NCBI RefSeq assembly: GCF_000340215.1
Contig: NW_006921532.1
Coordinates: 3,919,126 to 3,983,125, forward strand
From: Pseudocercospora fijiensis CIRAD86
Taxonomy: Eukaryota; Ascomycota; Dothideomycetes; Mycosphaerellales; Mycosphaerellaceae
DNA: 64,000 bases
Direction of reading: 5' to 3'
The position numbers were made by a program, and so were the translations under genes. The notes under the pieces were generated by a model. It did no database searches and was not told the DNA's origin. It saw only the letters and a program-made list of their open reading frames with translations. Shown here one piece after another: positions 54,725-64,000 of the stretch. Within the stretch, counting starts at the first letter, position 1, and each line of letters begins with the position of its first letter.

Positions 54725-57700
54725 ATGCGCTCGCGATCTGCGCTGGCCTTGGGTCTGTCTCTCGCTTCCATCACTTCCGCTCGCGTTGCCAATGCCCCGG
54801 CTGAAGTCCAACGCCGCAATGCCGAATCGCAATACGAGAAATCTGTCTGGAACCTCTATGGCCTACTCAGGAGATTCGAGAAGAAAGCTGCCTTGGCGAC
54901 CTGCTATCAAGACGATTTCTACTATGCCGTGTTCAACAGCTCTTTTGGGGCGGAGCTTTGTGCCGAGATCATGGGCTATCCGAATACGACTGTGACGGTC
55001 GAGTATACCCCTGTGAGGTGAGTACGCGTCGAACCGCCTGATCTGTACATACTAATCGACTCATAGCAACGTGTACTACACCTACACCACGCAATACATT
55101 GGCACCAGAACTGTGGTCACGACTGTTCCCGCCTCGACTGAGACAGTCACCGCCTCTCCAATCGTTCAGCGAGCTGCAGCGTCCGAGATTACAGCAGCTC
55201 CACTGGCCCGCGATGTCGCAGGTATGGCTGCAGCTATGGAAAGGTTTCGAGGAAGGGTGGACAACGAGACTTCGCTGCCACCTGAGGCCTGGACTGCTTC
55301 TTTCTCCAGCGCCTGTGGCTGTCAGACCTATAGGGGCCTCGTGGTTACCGAAACATCCACGGCTTCGCCAAGCGTCGTTACAGTTTCTGCTTTCTATCAG
55401 GATACCACTACTACGTCTGCGACCCGAACGTCAGGTACAGTCACGACGACTGTGGGCGCTTCAAGTGCCGCCACCTCGGATATGGTGTCGGAGGAATTGC
55501 CCAGCACGACCAATTCCGGCCCTGGCCCTGCTCCCACCGCCCCAGGCTTCCAGTGCCCTGAAGACAACAACTCGACCGTCAGTCAGCTTGTTGGTCCGGA
55601 AAGATACGACTATTTGGTCATGTGCGATACCGATATTTCCGACGATGACTTTTACAACACTCTCAGCTACGACTCCTACTCTCAATGTGCTGCTGCTTGT
55701 TCTGTGGCCAACCAACGATTCGATCTGCCTGTCTGCCAGGGTTTCTCTTACTATGCCACCTCCAATTCTGCGGGATTCAACTGCTTTCTGAAGGGTTCTG
55801 CAGAAACCACTGTCGCCGCTGTTGGCGTTGACAGTGGTATCTTACTCAACATCGCTGTTGGTGTCAATTCATCGAGTCCATCGGGGACTGCTACGGAATC
55901 TGGTCCTTTCCCTGAGCAGACTACAGTCGATCCCGAGGCAGCGAGCAGTTCTTTGGAGCAGATTTTGACAGACAGCTCCACCTCCATTTCAGTGGTCACA
56001 CCGACAAGTAAGCCTCAGCTTCCAGGAACCGGCCTGCTTGTCGACGCTCCCGCCGTCACCTCATACTCGACCTACGTCTCAGATGGCACCACGTACTCAT
56101 CTGGCACAGTTTTCTCGACCTACTATTCCTCGAATGGAGTCTGGTATTGGTCGTACTATACCTCTTACACGCAATCTTGGGCATCGGCCACCACTGTGTA
56201 CGGAAGCACCGAGACCGGCACATCCATCAGCAATTCGTCTTCCACCGGCACCGATGTGCAACAGGGCGGACCGGGTGGCGAGTACTGGATGATCACAACC
56301 ACCAACTACACATACTATTATCCAGGAGGTTACAATGTGACTCAAGTAGTTGCCAACGAGACATTTGCTGCCAATGGTACTGAGATTTCTGCTGCGACTA
56401 CAACCCTGTACTACGTGTACTCTACTGGCGGCGCTGGTGGCATCGGAGGCAGTGGTCAAGACGGGCCTTCGAGCGTCTCTGCGGGCATTATTACATCCGC
56501 TTCGACTTGGACATCAGTATCCTCAACACAATATGTCATCACCGGCGGCGGGGCCGGTGAAGGCGGTCAAGGCGGCGGTGGAGGCTCAGGTGCTGTTCAG
56601 ACTCCAAGCCCGAGTGTGGTCACCAACACTTTCGGCACGGCTTGGAGTTCGGGCTTCGTCGCATCTGGCCAAGAGGGTGGAGATAGTGGTGCCAGCAACA
56701 CAGGTGGCTCTGGCGCCGTATCATCCACTGTCATTTCCGGGGGCACCGCATCCGGCTTCTCGACCGGGGGCTCTGGGGTGGTCCCATCCTCTGGCGCTCC
56801 GCCCACTCCAATCTCGTCCACGGTCATCTCAGGCGGCACTGGTTTCGTGTCTCAGACGGGAGGTTCAGGTGCTGGTCCATCGCCAACTCCGATCACTTCT
56901 GTAGCTGTGTCTAGTGCCACGGGAGGCGAAAGCTCGACAGGCGGTGCTGGTTTCTCAAACAGCAACAACAATCGATCTGGCACGGACTCAACCACCACTC
57001 CTCTACCGACCGGCAGCAGCCCGTCATCGGGACCTCCTCTTACCCCAATCTCATCAACAAGCGGCGTGGGCGGGACGGGAAGTGCTTCCTCAACAGAAGG
57101 CTCTGGTAATGGCACATCTCCTCTCCCAAGTGGAACTGGATCTGTCCCATTCAGTGCCCCAAGTGGTCCACGAAGCGGTACCCAGAGCACCTCCACTCCA
57201 TCAAGTACAGGTTCTGTACCTTTCAGCGCTCCAAGCGGTCCACGAAGCGGTACCCAGAGCACCTCCACCCCGTCAGGTACAGGTTCTGTACCTTTCAGCG
57301 CTCCAAGCGGTCCACGAAGCGGTACCCAGAGCACCTCCACCCCATCAGGTACAGGTTCTGTACCTTTCAGCGCTCCAAGCGGTCCACGATCCGGCACACT
57401 GAGCACTTTCACGCCGACTGGAACCGCTCCGTCCTCCTTTCCACCCTTCAGCACTGGTATGATTCCTTCTGGTTCCCTTCCTGGAACCGCTCCCTTCGCC
57501 ACAGGAGGCACGACATTCACCGAGGAGATCCCACTTGGTACGGCGCCCGTTCCTTATCCATTTCCTTCGGGCACTGTTCCTCCTTTCAGCGCTCCAAGTG
57601 GACCGCGAACGCCCGGCCTACCATCAAGCACCCCTCTCATCCCGACGGGCACATTCCCCCCATTCCCAACGGGCATGTCGCCGACTACTTGTGTTACCAA

Positions 57701-57860
57701 CATCCTCGGCACAACCACCATTTTCGTCACGACAACAGAATTTGGATGTTATTCCAACTGTCCTCCGGCTGGCTACGGAGCTTACGGTAACACACCATTT
57801 ACCTTTGGTCCGCCAGTCGCAAGCCGAGGCGCTGGTCAAGGAGAAGGCAGGGAGGACTAG
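54725..57860 (+). CDS. Secreted cell-wall protein with PAN/Apple-like domain and Ser/Gly/Thr-rich repeats
   Basis: Exons 54725-55017 and 55067-57860 give 1028 aa; the 49-bp intron has a near-perfect branch point (ACTAATCGAC). MRSRSALALGLSLASITSAR is the signal peptide. After two Tyr/Thr-rich strands comes a Cys-containing unit: QCPEDNNSTVSQLVGPERYD, LVMCDTD, SYSQCAAACSV, LPVCQGFSYY and NCFLKGS, like PAN/Apple carbohydrate- or protein-binding modules of fungal surface proteins. The rest is Ser/Thr/Gly/Pro-rich with many GGSG turns and a 24-aa repeat (GTGSVPFSAPSGPRSG...). The C-terminus has a small Cys pair (TTCVTN...GCYSNCPPAGYG) and no GPI-type hydrophobic tail. Likely function is adhesion or wall structure, inferred from composition. 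Confidence 0.85.
57134..57395 (+). repeat. 72-bp coding minisatellite (24-aa repeat)
   Basis: About three and a half tandem copies of a 72-bp unit encode GTGSVPFSAPSGPRSGTQST plus STPS. Copies 2 and 3 differ by very few bases; the first and last are more diverged. Single further PFSAPSGPR units recur downstream near 57585. Confidence 0.92.
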
Positions 57861-59219
57861 ACGGGACGTCCGGCTACGAAATCATGGCACTCGGGCGGCG
57901 TTTTGTGCAGGAAGGCGCATTTGTATGACTGATACGAAATAGTCTATAGATTTTGGCAGGCTCAACAGAATTGCAAACGATTATTCGAAAGCTCCACTCC
58001 TCGATCACGTGCGATTGGCTTCTCTCATTGCGTGGCAACCGCGTTCCGGCTGAGCTCCGCCCCTTGTCGGTGCTTGGCGCGAACGTCGCGTTACATGAAA
58101 CTTACATCGATCGGGAAGGCACCGCTGCCTCTCTCGACCTTTCTTGCACTCTCATTATACACACTCGTCGCGGCCGCGTATCCTGGACGGTGACATGCTC
58201 AGTTCGTCTTGGCTACAACAATCGTCTTCGCAGCAAGAGCTAGGAATCGGACTGCTGTAGACGGAGGGAAAGGCGCTATCTCTTGTGACACACAGTACTA
58301 AATCGCTACACTGTATGAAGACGCCACGGGGCGCAGCACACATAGACATGGAAGCCTCCAAGAGGCTGGAATGCCAGACCACGAGTTTTGCACAAAAGCA
58401 GATTGCGCGCACATGCAAGCGTAGCTAACGTGACGGTAGAACGAGCGGAACAAGCACTGCACTCGCGAGAGCATACCGTCATGCGGCGGCATCATTGTGC
58501 TACCACGTCTTGCATTGTGCGGACACGGCTGAACAGGACAGGCTGCGCTGTGCATAAGAAGGCAATGGTGCTTGCTAAAGCTACGAGCCGCACACTGACT
58601 GACCCAGCCATCCAGACATTGGACGCGCACAGATTCAAGCTGACCGACGCCAATCTCGGGGAAGCCGGCATCCAATTCGATCTCGGGGATCAGTGGTGTC
58701 TTTTGAGCGGAAAGTCTCCAAAATATTCGAAATCTCTCCATGACGCTGAAGCCATCCGCTGTCTCTAAAGGCGAAAGCGCCGTCCACGGACAATCCAACC
58801 CTCCAGAACGAACATGAAATCTGTTCTGTTCTCCATGGCAAGGAGTGTTTATGTCTTGCCAAGACAGCTTGTGAAGGCCGGACATCTCGTACCAGCGCAA
58901 TCATCTCCTGCACGATTCACTCGACATGTCAGCTTATCACGAATGGAAGGCGAGGATTTTTGGCGAAGCTGAGAACTGACGACAGCTTGAGCCTCTTCCT
59001 GGTCAGCAGGACTCAAGGTACGCTTTGCAGAAGAGTCGTATATCTGTCCCATGATGGCCACTTGCGCCGTGGCGTTCTGCTGCATCTGCCTGCCTGGTTG
59101 ATGCATACAGCATCGATCCATAGGCTATAGCCGCCGTCTCGGTTCCTGTGCCTCGCCGAAACTGCTGCACACAATCCAATAGGGGTGTTTTCGTGATTCT
59201 GAGTGGACCTCGCTTTCCA

Positions 59220-59790
59220 TCGATTAGAATCTCCGATTATCTTGAAATTCTAGCCTTTTGCCCTAATTTCCAAACGTAGGAATTCGTTATTTTCCGGATA
59301 CGCTTATCTAGTAGACTAAAGTAGTAGCTATAGGATTTATAAATAGTAATTTTGATACTATATTTATCCTTTAAAGTTTACACCCCCTAGACCTAGTATT
59401 CTTCTAACGTACTAGTACCTAGGGGACGCGTTTTGATAGGAAACTAAAACGTTACTAGTAGTACTAGCAAAGTCGCTTTAGATAGTAATTAAATAACAAA
59501 CCTCTACTTCTACTAGGAGTAATAAGTATACTAGCGATACTACTAGTTAGTACTACTAGTATTTTTTAAATAGGGTTATAACCCTATACAATAATTAAAC
59601 TTAAGTTCTTTCTCTTAGTCTAATATCTACTACTACTTCCGCGACGCTACTAGAAGCAGTACTAGAGATAGTAGTAGTATATAGCAATTAGATATAAATA
59701 AAAATATTACTAAATAAAGATAGTCACGCACTATATTAGACACAGACAGTATATAATTAAAGAGATATTAATATAGACACGATTCTAAAC
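59220..59790. repeat. RIP-mutated AT-rich relic 2
   Basis: Over 59281-59700 I count 6 CA and 2 TG dinucleotides, with TA extremely frequent and CG kept. This is the same CpA-directed RIP signature as island 1. Many CTAGTA/TACTAG words and an 18-bp perfect palindrome (ATAGGGTTA|TAACCCTAT) near 59570-59587 are visible. No frame remains open. Probably a decayed transposon fragment of unknown family. Confidence 0.82.
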
Positions 59791-60164
59791 AGGTGCCAGT
59801 CCTACATCTGCCGGGGCTCGGGGGTATCCAAGCGTCAAGGCGTGACAGTCTCAGAGCAGCTGAGAGAGCACGCGCGGTCGGTCGTGACTTAGCGCCAATC
59901 AGCGCATCAGATCGAAAGCTCATTGGTGGACATTCGAACTTCAAACGACAGCTTGGATTGATAAAACACAGAGCACATCAGACTAGAAGAGACAGAAGGA
60001 AGAAAGAAAAATGTCATGACTTCGTACGTAAGGTATGCTAATAACAAAAAACACCCCCCTGTCCTGCCGAAAAATGAGTGGCCCACGCACATCTCTGCAG
60101 CAATCTGATACAACGAAGCCGACCCCGAGGAAAAAAAAGATGCACCCTGTTCTGAAACGAAGGT

Positions 60165-60236
60165 GATCAATCAATCAATCAATCAATACAGAAAGAATCG
60201 AAGAAGCGCAGATTCGACCTCCATCCATCCATCCAT
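60165..60236 (+). repeat. AATC and CCAT tetranucleotide microsatellites
   Basis: About five AATC units at 60165-60187 and four CCAT units at 60221-60236 lie just downstream of the stop codon of the minus-strand Cys-rich gene. Confidence 0.85.
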
Positions 60237-60264
60237 CGGAGCGAGCCTTGCCACCAATCAATTC

Positions 60265-60618
60265 TCAAGCCCTGCGTTTGGTGTTGCCGACATTATGATA
60301 CTTGGCATCCTTATCCATCTGCAGCTGCTGAATTTCACGGGTCAAAGTGGCGATATCTTCAGTAGCCTTCTCGATACTAGCACGAAACCTCTGGGGCTCC
60401 TGCATCCATCGTTGACGATCCTCGGCGGCTTTCTGGCGCCGTCTCAGCTTCTTCTCGATTTTCTCGCAAAAGGTGCATTTGTCTGGTTGGTCGATGGTCT
60501 GGTAGATCAATTTGGTTCCACACGTTTCGCCCGTGCGGTACTCCTTCTGGCAGTGTTGACGGAAGTTTCCCCACTTCCAGTCGCGGCAAGAGAACTTGTA
60601 CATGTCGTAGAAGCACAT
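60265..60618 (-). CDS. Small Cys-rich coiled-coil protein of unknown function (start uncertain)
   Basis: 117 aa from the ATG at 60618 (MCFYDMYKFSCRDWKWGNFR), continuing QHCQKEYRTGETCGTKLIYQ and PDKCTFCEKIEKKLRRRQKA, then a charged coiled coil. The Cys/His spacing (C...C...H-C...C...CxxC) could bind a metal. Similar small proteins starting MCFYD occur widely in Dothideomycetes-type genomes, with no known role. The frame is open to a second ATG at 60654. Alternatively an upstream exon (60806-60714 encoding MTIENVSLPDAVLKDRLPPG, ending RHQ) could splice through GTGAGT to an acceptor just before the MCFYD codons, which keeps the frame. I report only the safe part. Confidence 0.62.
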   Translation of the reverse strand: MCFYDMYKFSCRDWKWGNFRQHCQKEYRTGETCGTKLIYQTIDQPDKCTFCEKIEKKLRRRQKAAEDRQRWMQEPQRFRASIEKATEDIATLTREIQQLQMDKDAKYHNVGNTKRRA

Positions 60619-60654
60619 GGTGGCTGTCGATGAAGTGGCTGGGCTGGAATCCAT

Positions 60655-63600
60655 TGGTTCGGGTCAGAGCTTTCGGACTTGCCATGCATGTATGTCTGAG
60701 ATTTAGACTCACCTTGGTGCCGGAGAATCTGTATGTATGATGTCTGCCCTGGAGGGAGTCGATCTTTGAGCACAGCGTCAGGGAGTGAGACATTTTCGAT
60801 GGTCATGGGCTAGTCTTGTACGACGATGGGACATCAACAGCCATTGATGTGCATGTCGAAGTGTGTTTCAATGTGTGATTGAGTGTATGTGGGAGGGAAG
60901 GCAGGAGGGAGGGAGGGAGAGGCCGTGACATACCAAGGAAGCTGGCTGAGAGGACTGATGTGCTGGAAGTTGTTGGAGTGGCTGGGAGTTGCTGATGGGA
61001 AAAGGAAGAGGACCATCCACTGCCTTCATGCCGCTATTTATGCTTTTCATCTGGCCCATCTGGCACTCCTTGACTCGTCACGACCTCGCCGTGGCAGCCC
61101 GCCGTTGTTGAACGCTGGCCTGCAAGCCCTTGACATGCGGACCACCCTCAATGCAATACTTCTCGACCGTCGGTGTGATCGAGCCAACTGGGTCTTCCGG
61201 GGCACTCGGATCGTCCTCATTTGGGTTTAGAGTACTCAGGATGGCAGCTGCAATGGCAACTAGGCATGATCGCTTGCACCGGCCATGCAGCAGCATATTG
61301 CCTTTGAAGCGATGCTCGACTGCGTGGCATCTTCTCCGCCTGTTGATGCTCGTCCGTGCCGTTTATCCTTCCTGTTGTCCTTGCTCGGCGTCTCCACTTG
61401 AGTAGAATGGCGTACTTGTAGCATGTTCATGAAGTGTAACACCTAGGACACTTCCGCCGCGAAGTGAATGCAAAGCTGGTCACGTGCCGGGGATTTTAGA
61501 CGTCAATGCATGCCATGGACTCCATTGGTCCTCTGTATTCGAGACGAAGAGTCTGCCTGAGCCATAAATTTCAATGCCTCTAGTTCCGGTAACGGCCTGC
61601 CTCTGGCATCCAGATCCATGTGCGTGCCCACTCAAGCCTGAGGCATAAAGATTAAGTGGGTGAGTGCCTATCATGCTCGTGCTGTCCCAATGACCACCAC
61701 GCTGGAAGAAAGAACCTGCAAGCAGCAAGCCATGCTGCAAGTTCGGCAACTTCTGCATCAGATGCACGAGCTGCCGCATCATTCGTCGCCAGTTCGATTG
61801 AGGTCGTTGAGAGCGAGTCCCGTCAACGTTCCCATAGGAGGAGCATGCTGCAGGGTTGTGACGTCCTTCCACGGCCACCATCCTGCCAAACGCCCCTGCT
61901 GAGCGGAACCCAAGCATAGACGACCAGTCACCTTATCTTCTCCATCTGCACGAAGCGAGTCAGACCACATGTGGCCAACAAGCTTGTGGCCGATTGGTGT
62001 CATGCCTTCGGCCTCCCGCAGAGACTATGCTTCCGTCTTGCCATGGAGCAGCACTAAGCTGACGAGACCCCACGAATCGCCTCTGTTGCAGCAGAGCTAG
62101 TGGCAACATGGCCACTCGTTCGCATACCGGCACACCTGTCATCGACAGTGCCGGCTGGACTAGAGTGTATGCTCGAAGCCTGGTCCATCTTGTGCAGGGC
62201 AAGACTCGGAGACAGTGGAAGCTACTGTGTTAGATTGGCCCTGGCCGCCTCCGCTCTGCAACGTGGCAGTCTCAGTGTGGTGGGTCTTTCAAAAAGGCTA
62301 TTAATGGGCTCGATAGGCCGATGGTTAGCAAATGTCTATGCACGAGGGGAGTGGGATTCGAGAAGCTCACAATTGGGCCGGCCCTCTGCCAGCACGACAG
62401 TCTCACCGGTCCATGTACCTGAGGAATATCTGATCCAATGCCAGCAGGTCAAGCGAGGAGCATTGTGCCTTTCTGCGAGACCGTTCGTGGACAGAGAAGG
62501 GTGGACTGGTGAATGTCTGCCGGCAGAGGCACGAAGCTTGCGGTACCGCGTGCACCCGCCGAATCATGAACATCTGCTCTGATGACAAGCATAAAGGAAT
62601 TGCCTTTTTGCGCAGCTACGAGGTGACATGGGCCTCGAGGCGCCATAGGCAGTTAGCGCTCGCATTATGCCGCAGGCAAAGGCGAGAAGGTGGTTGGGAA
62701 GTGCGCTGACACCCAGCGAGGTGACGCATCACGGCGGACGCAGTTCTGAAAGGTTACTAGCGTTGGGATAGGTGCGTGGGCACGATGATCAAGGCGGCTG
62801 AAAGCCTGAAACCGAATGCAAGCAAGTGAATTTTACCATTGGATGAGATATAACAATATCTCGACGGCTTCGGGGAGGGCAAGAAGGTCAGCGGCTGTAC
62901 GGATGACGTCCAGAATCGGGGTCCACTTGCGGTCATGTGAGTAACAGCAACCGCCGGAGCCTGTGGACCTCTCACGGTCAACCGCAGGTGATAAAAGACA
63001 GGTGATTGAAAGTGCCTGTTGGACCGCAGACTAATAATGCGAGCGCTGGGGAGTTCTAATTGGGTTGGGCTTACGTCTGAGCGGCCAATGGAGTGCAGAG
63101 GGTCGAGCCGAGTGCTGGGAGCTTCGATTGGGTGAGGACCGGGCTCGAGGGTACGTATCCGGTCGACGTTCACTACTGGCAAGGACCAGAGGGTGTGCCA
63201 GCTCATCATCAGCAAGCTGGGCTTGCAGGCAGAGGAGTCTACTGCTTATAAGTTATGCGAGCCGTCTCCACCCCGTGTGAACTAAAAGGCTCCTCCCGTC
63301 TGGAGCTCTGGGAACGATCTCTTTTCCTGGCTGCCACGGTGGTGCCTGAGTGCCTCCTGCTCCGTCGGTAGTCGGTACGACGAAAGCGACAGCCAGCAGG
63401 CCGCCCGCCCGTTGCGGCTGCGGTGAGGTGAGGTGTGCTTGAAGTTGGCCAGCGGGGTGAGGGTGAGTGTGAGTGTGCAGGGGGTCGAAGACAAAACGGG
63501 CGCTGCAGCACACGGGCTTGATATGGCGCCGTCGTCGCGGGTGATTTGGAACCAAGCCATCATGTGCGAGGAGGCATGAGGCATGACGATGAGGCTCGAA

Positions 63601-63800
63601 ATTCCAAGCGCGCGCGTTCGGGAAGATCCGGAGCCGGGAGAAAGAAACTTGACGGCCTCGGGAAGCTAGAATACGCCCCGACGACACGATGCGATGCGAG
63701 CTTCTGGTCGCCGCCGCCGCCGCTCTCATCACAGTGTTCTGCATGAACATGAACACACTCTGCGCGTCCCTCTGAGTCCTGAATACCGCTACCACACGCC
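60655..63800. other. Gene-poor region
   Basis: About 3.1 kb without a convincing gene apart from the weak candidate at 61078-61296. Frames such as 62100-62582 (+) and 63253-63852 (-) show no domain and no splice logic. The left end must contain the promoter of the Cys-rich gene and the right end that of the F-box gene. I see no RIP signature here. Confidence 0.4.
61078..61296 (-). CDS. Weak candidate small secreted protein
   Basis: 72-codon frame: MLLHGRCKRSCLVAIAAAIL has a short hydrophobic core like a signal peptide, followed by STLNPNEDDPSAPEDPVGSI, TPTVEKYCIEGGP and a polar end. It could be the last exon of a longer gene (an AG acceptor precedes the hydrophobic stretch) or chance. No family recognised. 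Confidence 0.22.
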   Translation of the reverse strand: MLLHGRCKRSCLVAIAAAILSTLNPNEDDPSAPEDPVGSITPTVEKYCIEGGPHVKGLQASVQQRRAATARS

Positions 63801-64000
63801 ATGGCCCCGGCGACGCATGTTTCCCATGACGCCAGACACCCCTCGGCCACATTGCCTATGCTCCCTGATGAACTAATCTTACGCATCCTGCGCTTTCTTG
63901 AAGTCGATCATCTCTTGCTGCTGTCTAGAGTACGGACCAACATCGTCCAACATCTCCACTCAAGCAGTCTTGCTAATGTTGCCAGACGAGCCGACACCTG
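63801..64000 (+). CDS. F-box protein, 5' part only
   Basis: Exon 1 is 63801-63929, intron 63930-63985 (GTACGG...GCCAG) and exon 2 begins at 63986 and runs off the window. After MAPATHVSHDARHPSATLPM the F-box reads LPDELILRILRFLEVDHLLL then LSRTSRHL across the intron. F-box proteins bind Skp1 in SCF ubiquitin ligases; the substrate-binding part is outside the window. Confidence 0.82.
   Translation, partial: MAPATHVSHDARHPSATLPMLPDELILRILRFLEVDHLLLLSRVRTNIVQHLHSSSLANVARRADT

Larger units (their letters stand above)
57861..60264. other. Gene-poor region containing RIP island 2
   Basis: About 2.4 kb with no supported gene. The left 1.3 kb is of ordinary base composition with only domain-free frames (for example 58298-58900 minus). 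The AT-rich island is listed separately. The last 100 bases carry short AATC and CCAT repeats. Confidence 0.45.

Noticed and set aside
56852..57520. 222-codon minus frame with Val/Pro/Gly repeats
   Set aside because: Antisense translation of the wall-protein minisatellite.
58298..58900. 200-codon minus frame in the gene-poor region
   Set aside because: Unbiased noise-like translation, no domain, no start context or splice logic.
62100..62582. 160-codon plus frame
   Set aside because: No recognisable family features; overlapping frames on the opposite strand are equally open.
1..64000. CRISPR arrays, tRNA or rRNA genes, intact transposons
   Set aside because: No regularly spaced direct repeats, recognisable cloverleaf or rRNA core, transposase or reverse transcriptase were seen. 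A tRNA scan by eye is not exhaustive.

Overview
The window looks like a gene-dense filamentous ascomycete (Pezizomycotina) nuclear chromosome. Genes carry many short GT-AG introns of about 48-150 bp. The families are typical of these fungi: Zn2Cys6 regulator, Rrn9, Sec39, Fmp52, fungal MAPEG and a fungal P450. Two AT-rich islands also carry the dinucleotide skew of repeat-induced point mutation (RIP). A Dothideomycete is my best guess, from overall gene flavour only. No tRNA, rRNA, CRISPR array or intact transposon was recognised. All exon structures were worked out by hand from frame continuity and splice-site consensus; each spliced length quoted is a multiple of three.

Layout, left to right. 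1-11.4 kb: 3' end of a HYPK-like gene (+), a 1283-aa BRCT nuclear protein (-), a peroxisomal FMN 2-hydroxyacid oxidase (+), a Baeyer-Villiger-type flavin monooxygenase (-), a Clr5-like DNA-binding protein (+) and an aldo/keto reductase (-). 11.8-21.2 kb: two low-complexity or coiled-coil proteins of unknown function (-), eIF4E (-), an Rrn9-like Pol I factor (+) and two small paralogous Myb-like nuclear proteins (+). 21.6-31.5 kb: a type II membrane protein with SGSV repeats (+), Sec39 interrupted by an in-frame TGA (-), Fmp52 (-), a roadblock/LC7-like protein (+) and 3-phosphoglycerate dehydrogenase (+). 31.7-40.3 kb: a laccase-type multicopper oxidase with a long Ser/Thr-rich extension (-), a secreted GH16 glucanase-like protein (-), NMN adenylyltransferase (+) and a two-domain glyoxalase I (+). 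40.7-41.3 kb: RIP island 1. 41.3-53.8 kb: P450 (-), a zinc-finger/FAD amino-acid-oxidase-like fusion (+), a Zn2Cys6 regulator (-), a MAPEG protein (+), a fungal-specific regulator without a zinc cluster (-) and an EGO/Ragulator anchor protein, Meh1/LAMTOR1-like (-). 54.7-57.9 kb: a PAN-domain cell-wall protein with a 72-bp minisatellite (+). 57.9-63.8 kb: gene-poor, holding RIP island 2, a small Cys-rich coiled-coil protein (-) and microsatellites. The right edge cuts an F-box gene (+).

Most genes are independent housekeeping or wall and secretion genes, with head-to-head pairs sharing promoters. Two stretches resemble small metabolic neighbourhoods: the oxidase/BVMO/regulator/reductase group at 4.9-11.4 kb, and the P450/FAD oxidase/two-regulator/MAPEG group at 41.3-52.3 kb, which lies next to RIP island 1. 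Neither contains a recognisable backbone synthase (PKS, NRPS, terpene cyclase), so cluster status is only a hypothesis. The strongest sequence-level oddities are a 4-nt microexon in the BVMO gene, the in-frame TGA in SEC39, the zinc-finger/FAD-oxidase fusion and the two RIP islands.
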